From Devosia sp. (GTDB taxonomy: Bacteria > Pseudomonadota > Alphaproteobacteria > Rhizobiales > Devosiaceae), in contig NZ_JAQGJV010000076.1 in NCBI RefSeq assembly GCF_028290435.1, positions 1-64,000 of the forward strand: a stretch of 64,000 bases of DNA, written 5' to 3'. The notes beneath the pieces are model-generated. The model saw only the letters and a program-made list of their open reading frames with translations, searched no databases and had not been told where the DNA came from. Shown here piece by piece: positions 54,544 through 62,225 of the stretch (position 1 is the stretch's first letter; each line of letters begins with the position of its first letter). A program made the translations under genes and the position numbers.

Positions 54544-57081
54544 ATGCAGCATGAAACCCCCCTGATCACCATGATCGTCGCGGGTCTTGTGCTTGCATAT
54601 ATATTTGGGATGATCGCGAACCGGTTCAAGATGCCCCCCTTGGTGGGATATCTGTTCGCCGGCATGCTGGCCGGGCCCTATACGCCAGGCTTTGTGGCCG
54701 ACCAGGCGCTGAGCGCCGAACTTGCCGAAATAGGCGTGATCCTGCTTATGTTCGGCGTCGGCCTGCATTTTTCGCTCAAGGACCTGTTGAGCGTGCGGGC
54801 CCTGGCTATTCCCGGGGCATTGGTACAGATCGCCTTCGCCACACTGCTCGGACTGGGGCTGGCGACGCTGCTGGGCTGGGGCCTGGGCGCCGGCATCCTG
54901 TTTGGCCTGGCGCTATCGGTGGCCTCCACCGTGGTGCTGCTTAAGGCCCTGCAGGACAAGCGCCTGATCGAGACTGAAAAGGGCCGCATCGCCGTCGGCT
55001 GGCTGATCGTCGAAGATCTCGCCATGGTGCTGGCTCTGGTGCTGATCCCCGCCTTTGCCAGCCTGTCAGGCAATGCCGAAAGCGCCATCCACGATCCCTT
55101 CGTGTCGTTCGTCGAGCGCATCCTGGGCATGCAGATCGGCATTTATGGCGTGATTGCACTGACCCTGGTCAAGGTTGCGGCCTTTGTGGGCTTCATGCTG
55201 ATCGTCGGACGCCGGGCGATTCCCTGGGCCTTGCATGCCACGGCCCATACCGGCTCGCGCGAATTGTTCCGTCTGGCGGTTCTGGCCATTGCGCTGGGCG
55301 TGGCGCTGGGTTCCTCGCTATTGTTCGGCGTGTCGCTGGCGCTGGGCGCATTCTTTGCCGGCATGATGCTGGCGGAAAGCGAACTGAGCCAGCGGGCAGC
55401 GCAGGAAACCCTACCGCTGCGTGATGCTTTCGCGGTGCTGTTTTTCGTTTCCATCGGCATGCTGTTCGACCCCTCCATTCTGGTCAGCCAGCCGCTGCAG
55501 GTATTGGCGACGGTGTTCATCATCGTCATCGGCAAGTCGGTGGCGGCCTTTGCGATCGTGCTGCTGTTCCGTCGACCGGTGGCCACGGCGCTGACGATTT
55601 CGGCCAGTCTGGCGCAGATCGGTGAATTCTCGTTCATCCTGGCGAGTATGGGCGTGTCGCTGGCGATCCTGCCCAAGGAAGGGCAGGATTTGATCTTGGC
55701 CGGTGCGTTGATTTCCATCGTGCTCAATCCCGTGGTGTTCTGGGCCGTCGAGATGGCCAAGCCGCGGCTGGAGCAGCGGGTAGCGCGCCGTCGCGGCGAG
55801 CCCGAAGTGCGGATCGAGCCGGGCGACAATACCGTTGCGGTCGAAGGCGCGGTTGTGCCCGAAGCGCCCGCGGCAGAGGCGCCGGTTTCGGACCATGAGG
55901 ACGAAGCGCAGCCAACGCGGCAGAAGGATCATACGATCCTCGTCGGTTTTGGCCGGGTAGGTCGCGTCGTCGGGCAGGGCCTCAAGGATGCAGGCGCATC
56001 GCTGGTGGTGATCGAGGATTCCGATCACAGCATCGCTTATGCGCGCTCCAAGGGCATCGAAGTGGTTAGCGGCAACGCGGCCAGCGCCGACGTGCTGAAG
56101 CTGGCCAACCTGGCGCAGGCCAAGGTGTTGATGATGGCCATCCCCAATGGTTTTGAAGCCGGGACGGTGGTCGAGGTTGGCCGCAAGATCAATCCGGGCA
56201 TCCGCATTCTGGCGCGGGCGCATTCGGAAGACGAAGAGAACCATCTGCGGCACCTGGGCGCCGACCAGGTGATCATGGGCGAGCGCGAGATCGGCCTGGG
56301 CATGCTGGCCTGGCTGCGCGGCGAACGCACCGAGGATATCGTCGACACGGCCCCGGTGCCGCCGGTGGAGCCCAAGCTGGCACCGGTGGACAATATTCTG
56401 GAAAAGGCCGCGGCGACCGCTGCGGTGGTTGCGGCCCAGCCCCCGGTCGCGGCCGAGGCGCCCGTGCCGGTGGAACTGGTGGCGACGCTGGAGCCGATCG
56501 ATGCGGCCGAACCTGCCGCCGTGCAGCCCGCCGCAATGGCGGAAGCCGCGGCCGTGGCGGCACCCGAAAACGTCATCGAATTGCCGCCGCCCGAAGCGCC
56601 GGCTGCGCCGCTCGAGGATGTGGCGGTGATCAAGGCGGTCGAGGCAGCGCCGGTTGGGGCGACGGAACCGGTGGTCGGTGAAGAGGCCACTATCGTCGAG
56701 GCTGCAACACTGGAAAGCGTCGAGGCGACGCCGGCCGTGGCAGAGACGCCGCAGGAGATTGCCGAGCCCGCCTTGCCTGCCGAAGAGACGCCCGAAGAAG
56801 AGGCGGCGGAAGACGAGATTTATGAAGGCAGCCCGGTGATCGTGCCGGAGGCGCCTGGGATTGCGGATGCGGCCCCCGACGAACTCGCGGCTGTGCCTCC
56901 GGCCGAGCCGGTGAGCGAGGTGCAGGCCGAAATCACGGCCGAGGCTGAGGCAGAAATCGAAGCTGAGGATGAAGTCTCCGAGGGTAGTCCGGTAGTTTCG
57001 CCTGAAGCCGAGCCTGCGCCGGAGCCGAGCAAGCCCGAAGAGTCCAAAGTGCCGCCTGTCGTGCCAGAACCCAAGATTTGA
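54544..57081 (+). CDS. CPA2-family monovalent cation:proton antiporter (Kef/YbaL-like) with acidic C-terminal tail
   Basis: 845 residues. About 12 membrane helices (residues 1-400) carry the Na/H exchanger fold (MPPLVGYLFAGMLAGPYTPG; VGLHFSLKDL). An RCK/TrkA-N NAD-binding domain spans about 460-580 (HTILVGFGRVGRVVGQGLKD). Then comes a 250-residue tail rich in A, P, E and V, far beyond the usual family length of about 560-620. The tail has a repeated unit, EIYEGSPVIVPEA near 758 and EVSEGSPVVSPEA near 809. CGGAGGCGC precedes the ATG. Role: K+ or Na+ efflux gated by nucleotide or redox state; tail function unknown. Confidence 0.9.
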   Translation: MQHETPLITMIVAGLVLAYIFGMIANRFKMPPLVGYLFAGMLAGPYTPGFVADQALSAELAEIGVILLMFGVGLHFSLKDLLSVRALAIPGALVQIAFATLLGLGLATLLGWGLGAGILFGLALSVASTVVLLKALQDKRLIETEKGRIAVGWLIVEDLAMVLALVLIPAFASLSGNAESAIHDPFVSFVERILGMQIGIYGVIALTLVKVAAFVGFMLIVGRRAIPWALHATAHTGSRELFRLAVLAIALGVALGSSLLFGVSLALGAFFAGMMLAESELSQRAAQETLPLRDAFAVLFFVSIGMLFDPSILVSQPLQVLATVFIIVIGKSVAAFAIVLLFRRPVATALTISASLAQIGEFSFILASMGVSLAILPKEGQDLILAGALISIVLNPVVFWAVEMAKPRLEQRVARRRGEPEVRIEPGDNTVAVEGAVVPEAPAAEAPVSDHEDEAQPTRQKDHTILVGFGRVGRVVGQGLKDAGASLVVIEDSDHSIAYARSKGIEVVSGNAASADVLKLANLAQAKVLMMAIPNGFEAGTVVEVGRKINPGIRILARAHSEDEENHLRHLGADQVIMGEREIGLGMLAWLRGERTEDIVDTAPVPPVEPKLAPVDNILEKAAATAAVVAAQPPVAAEAPVPVELVATLEPIDAAEPAAVQPAAMAEAAAVAAPENVIELPPPEAPAAPLEDVAVIKAVEAAPVGATEPVVGEEATIVEAATLESVEATPAVAETPQEIAEPALPAEETPEEEAAEDEIYEGSPVIVPEAPGIADAAPDELAAVPPAEPVSEVQAEITAEAEAEIEAEDEVSEGSPVVSPEAEPAPEPSKPEESKVPPVVPEPKI

Positions 57082-57097
57082 AGGTCACTGAGCTTCG

Positions 57098-57526
57098 ATG
57101 ATTTCGCAGAAGGCCAAATATGCTTTGCGCGCGCTGGTATCGCTGGCGCGGGCTCAGCGTGGCGCCACGATGATGATCGGCGATATTGCGCGCGAGCAGG
57201 CGATCCCCAAGAAATTTCTCGAACAGATTCTTCTGGAGTTGAAGCGCGCCGGGTTTGTGGCCAGCCGGCGCGGGCGGACCGGAGGCTATGAATTGCTCAA
57301 GGCGCCCGAGGAAATTCGCTTCGGCGAGGTGCTGCGGCTGATCGATGGGCCGATCGCGCCGCTGCCCTGTTTGTCCAAGATTGCCTATCGCAAATGCGAG
57401 GATTGCCGCGAGGAAAGCTCCTGCGAAATCCGGCATGTGTTCGAGCGGGTGACGCTGGCAACGCGGGCAGTGCTCGACAGTACAACTCTGGCGGATTCGC
57501 TGCGGCTGGAAGATCTTCCGGTCTAG
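57098..57526 (+). CDS. Rrf2-family transcriptional regulator
   Basis: 142 residues with an N-terminal winged helix (AKYALRALVSLARAQRGATM; QAIPKKFLEQILLELKRAGF; SRRGRTGGYELLKAPEEI). Four cysteines at 91, 100, 103 and 109 (CLSKIAYRKCEDCREESSC) fit an iron-sulfur or redox-sensing site. It starts 17 bases after the antiporter stop on the same strand and may be co-transcribed, which would link the antiporter to redox or metal status. Confidence 0.92.
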   Translation: MISQKAKYALRALVSLARAQRGATMMIGDIAREQAIPKKFLEQILLELKRAGFVASRRGRTGGYELLKAPEEIRFGEVLRLIDGPIAPLPCLSKIAYRKCEDCREESSCEIRHVFERVTLATRAVLDSTTLADSLRLEDLPV

Positions 57527-57529
57527 GCA

Positions 57530-57559
57530 AAAGAAAAGGGTCGCATTGCTGCGACCCTT
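57530..57559 (-). terminator. Intrinsic terminator for the 24-codon gene (minus strand)
   Basis: AAGGGTCGCA (57536-57545) and TGCGACCCTT (57550-57559) form a perfect 10-bp stem with a 4-base loop. On the minus strand the stem is followed by TTCTTTT. On the plus strand the tail is weaker (CCATGAG), so it mainly serves the small gene at 57615-57689 but could also stop the Rrf2 transcript. Confidence 0.85.
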
Positions 57560-57614
57560 CCATGAGTATTCGGCCTCAAGTGCCTGACGATTTCTCGTCT
57601 GAAGGAAGTGTGTT

Positions 57615-57689
57615 CTAGCCGAGGCTTACCCCCGACACGAACACATTATATCCAAGACCCTCTTCGAGCGCCGTAATCTCATAAGCCAT
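57615..57689 (-). CDS. 24-residue peptide gene with extended Shine-Dalgarno
   Basis: A short frame starting MAYEITALEEG and ending NVFVSGVSLG, net acidic, with a hydrophobic glycine-rich C-terminus and no cysteine. Just upstream of the ATG (57687-57689) the plus-strand sequence TTGGATCACCTCCTT (57689-57703) equals the usual 3' end of 16S rRNA. On the minus strand the whole ribosome site is therefore complementary to the anti-Shine-Dalgarno region, with GGAGG 8 bases from the ATG. A TATAAT box lies about 110 bases upstream and a terminator 55 bases downstream. E10 and Y14 have the E-x-x-x-Y spacing of PqqA, but other PqqA features and pqq genes are absent. I do not recognise the peptide; a secreted, signalling, RiPP or regulatory peptide is possible. 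Confidence 0.62.
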   Translation of the reverse strand: MAYEITALEEGLGYNVFVSGVSLG

Positions 57690-57764
57690 TGGATCACCTC
57701 CTTCACGTTGGTTGAACATGAGGAAAGCATGCGCCCGTTTTTCCGACCTGTAAATAGGCCCATT

Positions 57765-57807
57765 TATGAACGAAACGCGAACTAACTATGAACGAACACG
57801 GATTATA
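57765..57807 (-). promoter_or_regulatory. Promoter-like box and direct repeats upstream of the 24-codon gene
   Basis: TATAAT on the minus strand (57807-57802) is a perfect -10 box; no good -35 is seen. TATGAACGAA occurs at 57765-57774 and 57787-57796, 22 bases apart (two helical turns), just downstream of that box. The pair could bind a regulator at or after the start site. Inference from position. Confidence 0.5.
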
Positions 57808-57844
57808 TTTTACGTGATCGACAGTGTGGCGTGAACGACTCAGT

Positions 57845-58654
57845 TCAGGCGCGCGCCTTTTTGGGGCGCGAGCGGAGCTGGAAGATGGTGGCGGCGAAGA
57901 CGCCGAGGGCGACGATGCCGATGATGATGGTGGCCAGCGCATTGACGTCGGGCGAGACGCCGAGCTTGACCTTGGAGAAGATCACCATGGGCAGGGTGGA
58001 CGAGCCGGGGCCGGAGACGAAGCTGGCAATCACCAGATCGTCGAGCGAGAGGGTGAAGCCGAGGAGCCAGCCGGACACCAGGGCGGGCGCGATGATGGGC
58101 AGGGTGATGTCGAAGAAGACCCGGGCCGGCGTGGCGCCGAGGTCCATGGCGGCTTCTTCGAGGCTCATGTCGAAATCGGCGAGGCGCGACTGCACCACGA
58201 CGCACACATAGGCCATGCAGAAGGTGGAATGGGCGAGGATAATGGTGAGCATGCCGCGGCCGGCGGGCCAGCCCAGAATGCTCTCCATGCCGACGAACAG
58301 CAGCAGCAGCGACAGGCCGGTGATGACGTCGGGCATCACCAGCGGCGCCGAGACCATGCCGGAGAGCACCGTGCGGCCGCGGAAGCGGCGGAAGCGGACC
58401 AGGGCGATGGCGCAGAGCGTGCCCAGCACCAGCGCGATGGTGGCCGAGACGGCGGCGATGCGCAGGCTCAGCCAGGCGGCGCCCAGCATTTGGGGATCGG
58501 CGAACAGCTCGCCATACCACTTGGTGGAAAAGCCTGACCAGACGGTGACCAGCTTGCTTTCGTTGAACGAGAACACGACCAGCGAAATGATCGGCGCGTA
58601 GAGAAAGACGAAGCCCAGGATCGCCATTGTGGGCAAGAACCAGCCGCGGCGCAT
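57845..58654 (-). CDS. potI: Polyamine ABC transporter permease, PotI/PotC type
   Basis: 269 residues with six membrane segments and the coupling loop MSLEEAAMDLGATPARVFFD. The N-terminus FLYAPIISLVVFSFNESKL is the PotC/PotI signature. It overlaps the upstream permease by one base (TAATG). Last gene of the importer operon. Symbol assigned by family and operon order; putrescine versus spermidine is inferred from the PotF-like receptor. Confidence 0.9.
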   Translation of the reverse strand: MRRGWFLPTMAILGFVFLYAPIISLVVFSFNESKLVTVWSGFSTKWYGELFADPQMLGAAWLSLRIAAVSATIALVLGTLCAIALVRFRRFRGRTVLSGMVSAPLVMPDVITGLSLLLLFVGMESILGWPAGRGMLTIILAHSTFCMAYVCVVVQSRLADFDMSLEEAAMDLGATPARVFFDITLPIIAPALVSGWLLGFTLSLDDLVIASFVSGPGSSTLPMVIFSKVKLGVSPDVNALATIIIGIVALGVFAATIFQLRSRPKKARA

Positions 58655-59616
58655 TATTTGGCCCTCGCTGTGTCTTGCACGGCGTCCTGCGCCTTCTGCA
58701 GCAGCATGATCGGCACCACGACAACGACCAGCATGGCGATGGCCACGGCGGCGGCGCGCGGCCAGTTGGTATTGGTGAAGAACTCATCCCAGAGCACGCG
58801 GCCGATCATCAGCGTTTCGGGCCCGCCCAGCAAAGACGGGATGACGAATTCGCCGATGGCCGGGATGAAGACCAGCATCGAGCCGGCGATGACGCCCGGC
58901 ATGGAGAGCGGCAGGGTGATGGAGAAGAATGTCCGCATCGGGCGGCCGCCCAGATCGGCAGAGGCTTCGAGCAGCGCGCCGTCGAGCTTCACCAGATTGG
59001 TGAACAGCGGCAGGATCATGAAGGGCAGGTAGGTGTAGACGATGCCCACATAGACGGCGAAATCGGTCTGCATCATCACCAGCGGCGGAATGTGGAACAC
59101 CCCCAGGATCTGGTTGATGACGCCATTGCCGCGCATGAAGCCGGTCAGCGCGTAGACGCGCAGCAGGAACGAGGTCCAGAACGGCAGGATCACCAGCATC
59201 AGCAGGATATTGCGCCAGCGATCGGACGAGCGGGCGATGAAATAGGCCATCGGAAAGCCGATCAGCAAAGCGAAGATGGTCGAGATGAAGGCGATCTTGA
59301 TGGAGTTGAGGTAGGCCGCGACATAGAGGCTGTCGGTGAACAGGCGGACATAGTTGGAGAGGTGCAGGGTCAACTGCACGGTGCCGTCCTCGGTGGTGAG
59401 GAGATCGGAATAGGGCGGCTTGCCGAATTGTTTGGTGGCGAGAGATATGCCGAAGACGACGGCGAGGGGGACGAGGAAGAAAACGGTCAGCCAGATGGCG
59501 GGCGCAGCGATGACGAGGGCGCGGCCGGACAGGCCAACGGCGGCGAAAGCGCGCTCGATGCCGGTCCAGGGACGACGGCGGGGCGGGGCGGGGTTGTCGA
59601 TGTCGAAGGAGCTCAT
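58654..59616 (-). CDS. potH: Polyamine ABC transporter permease, PotH/PotB type
   Basis: 320 residues. An N-terminal cytoplasmic stretch of about 30 residues, then six membrane segments; LPFWTSFLLRVYALTGFMRG and LLEASADLGGRPMRTFFSIT are family signatures. CCGGAGC precedes ATG 59614-59616. A large inverted repeat (59650-59768) fills the gap to the ATPase gene upstream. Confidence 0.92.
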   Translation of the reverse strand: MSSFDIDNPAPPRRRPWTGIERAFAAVGLSGRALVIAAPAIWLTVFFLVPLAVVFGISLATKQFGKPPYSDLLTTEDGTVQLTLHLSNYVRLFTDSLYVAAYLNSIKIAFISTIFALLIGFPMAYFIARSSDRWRNILLMLVILPFWTSFLLRVYALTGFMRGNGVINQILGVFHIPPLVMMQTDFAVYVGIVYTYLPFMILPLFTNLVKLDGALLEASADLGGRPMRTFFSITLPLSMPGVIAGSMLVFIPAIGEFVIPSLLGGPETLMIGRVLWDEFFTNTNWPRAAAVAIAMLVVVVVPIMLLQKAQDAVQDTARAK

Positions 59617-59649
59617 GTGCGAGCTCCGGCGGCGGGCGCGGAGCTAAAG

Positions 59650-59768
59650 CCCCTCCCCCTTGAGGGGAGGGGTTGGGGTGGGGGGAGATCGCAAAGAGGG
59701 TGGAGATTTGGGACGCCACTCTTGTGGGGGCTTCCCCCCACCCTGGCCCTCCCCTCAAGGGGGAGGGG
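59650..59768. repeat. Inverted repeat with 38-base arms inside the pot operon
   Basis: The left arm 59650-59687 (starting CCCCTCCCCCTTGAGGGG) and the right arm 59731-59768 are inverted copies with only a few mismatches, around a 43-base spacer. It is the longest of the C-run/G-run repeats in the window. It separates potG from potH and could lower permease expression or mark an mRNA processing point. Confidence 0.85.
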
Positions 59769-59797
59769 ACCGATCGAGTGTGTGGTGACGTTCGCGC

Positions 59798-60940
59798 TCA
59801 TACCGTCAGCACCGAGCCGGCGTCGTTGTGCCAGGTGCAGAAGACCGGCTCGTCCCAGGTGATGGCGTCGGGATTGCCACGCACGGTGTTGGTCTGGGTG
59901 ACGCGCAGGCGTTTGCCGCTGTCGAGGAGGATCTGGTAGACGCTCATGTCGCCGAGGTAGCCGATGTCTTCGACCAGGCCCTTGGTGACATTGGCGTCGC
60001 CTTCGGGGCGTTCGCGGCTGAGGGCGATCTTTTCGGGGCGGATGGCCCACCACAGGATCTGGTTGGGGGCGCAATCGACGCCGTGACCGACGAAGATATC
60101 GCAGCCGAGTTCCGCCGAGCGGATGCGGACATGGTCGGCCTCGTCCTCGGTGACGACGCCCTCGACCATGTTGACCGAGCCAATGAAGCCCGCGACGAAC
60201 TTGGAATTGGGGAATTCGTAGATATCGGTGGGCTCGCCGATCATGGCGATTTCGCCGTAGTTCATCACGCCGATGCGGGTGGCCAGCGACATGGCCTCTT
60301 CCTGGTCGTGGGTGACGACGATGAAGGTGACGCCCAGCGTTTCCTGGATTTTGACCAGCTCGAACTGGGTCTCCTCGCGCAGCTTCTTGTCGAGCGCGCC
60401 GAGGGGTTCGTCGAGCAGCAACAATTTGGGGCGTTTGGCGAGCGAGCGAGCCAGGGCGACGCGCTGGCGCTGGCCCCCGGAGAGCTGGTCGGGGCGGCGC
60501 TTGCCGTAATCCTGGAGTTTGACGAGGGACAGCAGTTCGGCGACGCGGTCGGCGATCTCGGCCTTGGGCAGGTGGTCGCGCTTGAGGCCATAGGCGATGT
60601 TCTGTTCCACGTTCATATGCGGGAACAGCGCATAGGATTGGAACATCATGTTGACGGGGCGGTTATAGGGCGCCACGCCGGTCATATCCTGGCCGTCGAT
60701 TTCGATCTTGCCCGAGGTAGGCTCCTCAAAGCCCGCCAGCATGCGGAGCAGAGTAGATTTGCCCGATCCGGAGCCGCCGAGCAGACAAAACAGTTCGCCC
60801 TTGTAGATGTCGAGAGAGACGTCCGCGACGGCGTAAACGTCACCGAATTTCTTGGTGACGTTGCTGATCCGAACGAACGGTTTTGCCGATGGATCGCGCC
60901 AGGGCCGAGTGTCAGCAGCAATCTGAGGCTTCTTTGCCAT
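59798..60940 (-). CDS. potG: Polyamine ABC transporter ATP-binding protein, PotG/PotA type
   Basis: 380 residues. Walker A GGSGSGKST (55-63), Q-loop MMFQSYALFPHM, LSGGQ (153-157), Walker B LLLLDEP (173-179) and HDQEEAM are intact, followed by a TOBE domain (WWAIRPEKIALSRERPEGD). The ATG 60938-60940 directly abuts hairpin repeat C, and no Shine-Dalgarno sequence is visible between them. Confidence 0.94.
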   Translation of the reverse strand: MAKKPQIAADTRPWRDPSAKPFVRISNVTKKFGDVYAVADVSLDIYKGELFCLLGGSGSGKSTLLRMLAGFEEPTSGKIEIDGQDMTGVAPYNRPVNMMFQSYALFPHMNVEQNIAYGLKRDHLPKAEIADRVAELLSLVKLQDYGKRRPDQLSGGQRQRVALARSLAKRPKLLLLDEPLGALDKKLREETQFELVKIQETLGVTFIVVTHDQEEAMSLATRIGVMNYGEIAMIGEPTDIYEFPNSKFVAGFIGSVNMVEGVVTEDEADHVRIRSAELGCDIFVGHGVDCAPNQILWWAIRPEKIALSRERPEGDANVTKGLVEDIGYLGDMSVYQILLDSGKRLRVTQTNTVRGNPDAITWDEPVFCTWHNDAGSVLTV

Positions 60941-61080
60941 GGCGCGATGTAAACTCTACTCTGGCGGCCATCTGCCGCGATTTTCTGCGCTTCCGGTGCT
61001 CACGTACATAAACGTACGCTCCGCTCCGGTTCTCGAAAATCACACCAGCTGACTCACCAGAGCGATTTTCCATTCGCGCC
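60941..61080. repeat. About 140-bp hairpin repeat, copy C, abutting potG
   Basis: Outer arms GGCGCGA (60941-60947) and TCGCGCC (61074-61080), middle arms CTCTGG and CCAGAG, inner arms GCGATTTTC and GAAAATCAC, and core GCTCACGTAC ... GTACGCTCC with a different loop (ATAAAC). Unlike copies A and B it lies inside an operon, between potF and potG, and replaces the expected ribosome site of potG. Confidence 0.87.
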
Positions 61081-61133
61081 ATCCGGTGCCGGACGACGAA
61101 GAAAGGCGGAGCCGAAGCCCCGCCTCAAATGTC

Positions 61134-62225
61134 TTACTGGCCGGTCTTGATCTTGGTCCAGGTGCGGGTCAGCACTTCTTCAAAATCGGGATTGTGCGCG
61201 CTCAGCACGAAAGCCTTGGCGATGGTTTCGGCAGGCGGATAGATGCCCGGATTGTTCTTGACCGCGTCATCCACGAACTCGGTCGCCTTGAGGTTGGGGT
61301 TGGCATAGAACACCGTATCGGTGATCGCGGCGACGACCTTGGGCTCGAGGATGTAGTTGATGAACTTCATCGCATTGTCCGGATGCGGCGCATCGGCGGG
61401 AATGGCTAGGAAATCGAACAGGGTCGCGGCGCCTTCCTTGGGGATGACATATTTGACTTCGGCGGGTGTTGCGGCCTTGGCAGCGGCGTCGATCGCCTGG
61501 AACACGTCGCCCGAATAGCCCAGGGCCACGCAGGTTTCGCCATTGCCCAGGTCGTCGATATACTGGCTGGAGCTGTAGTAGCGGATATAGGGCTTGATCG
61601 AGGTCAGCAGTGCCTCGGCCTTGGCGAGGTCGTCCTCGCTCTCCGAATTGGGATCGAGCCCCAGATAGTTCAGTGCGATGCCGACGACTTCGGACGGGCT
61701 ATCGAGCAGGCTGATGCCGCAGGAGGCCAGCTTTTCGGCATTTTCGGGCTTGAAGATCAGGTCCCAGCTATCGATCGGGGCAGCATCGCCCAAAGCTTCC
61801 TTGACCTTGGCGACATTGTAGCCGTAGCCGATGGTGTTGATCATGTAAGGCACGGCATGGGCGTTATCGGGGTCTTGCTTGGCAGCAGTCGCCATCACGG
61901 CGGGGTCGAGATTGGCGAGGTTGGGCAGCTTGGATTTATCGAGCGGCAGGATCAGGTCGGCCTTGATCTGGCGTTCGAGGAAATTGCCCGAGGGCACGAC
62001 GATGTCATAGCCCGATGAGCCAGCCAGGAGCTTCGCATCGACGATCTCGTTGTTGTCGTAGACGTCGTAATTGACCTTGATGCCGGTTTCCGCCTCGAAA
62101 TTGGCGATGGTGTCCTCGGCAATGTAGTCTGACCAGTTATAGACGTTGAGCACGGCTTCTTCCTGGGCCACGGCGGGGGCCGCGACCATCAGGGCGCCAA
62201 GGGCGAGGACGAGCGATTTGTTCAT
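61134..62225 (-). CDS. potF: Polyamine-binding periplasmic protein, PotF/PotD type
   Basis: 363 residues with signal peptide MNKSLVLALGALMVAAPAVA and mature start near QEEAV, then the classic LNVYNWSDYIAEDTIANFEA. YDIVVPSGNFLERQIKADLI and VALGYSGDVFQAIDAA match PotF family stretches lining the polyamine pocket. The start ATG 62223-62225 has AGGAG upstream; longer frames are not credible. First gene of the pot operon; the hairpin repeat after it may stabilise its mRNA. Confidence 0.92.
   Translation of the reverse strand: MNKSLVLALGALMVAAPAVAQEEAVLNVYNWSDYIAEDTIANFEAETGIKVNYDVYDNNEIVDAKLLAGSSGYDIVVPSGNFLERQIKADLILPLDKSKLPNLANLDPAVMATAAKQDPDNAHAVPYMINTIGYGYNVAKVKEALGDAAPIDSWDLIFKPENAEKLASCGISLLDSPSEVVGIALNYLGLDPNSESEDDLAKAEALLTSIKPYIRYYSSSQYIDDLGNGETCVALGYSGDVFQAIDAAAKAATPAEVKYVIPKEGAATLFDFLAIPADAPHPDNAMKFINYILEPKVVAAITDTVFYANPNLKATEFVDDAVKNNPGIYPPAETIAKAFVLSAHNPDFEEVLTRTWTKIKTGQ

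Noticed and set aside
57615-57689. The 24-codon gene as pqqA
   Set aside because: Only the E-x-x-x-Y spacing fits. The tryptophan/KP start and GME motif of PqqA are absent and there are no pqqB-E genes in the window.
57689-57703. A fragment of 16S rRNA 3' end (TTGGATCACCTCCTT)
   Set aside because: The match is only 15 bases with no rRNA sequence around it; read on the minus strand it is an extended Shine-Dalgarno in front of an open frame.
42621-61080. The three hairpin repeats as a CRISPR array or tandem repeat
   Set aside because: They are about 8-10 kb apart, single copies, and strongly palindromic throughout.
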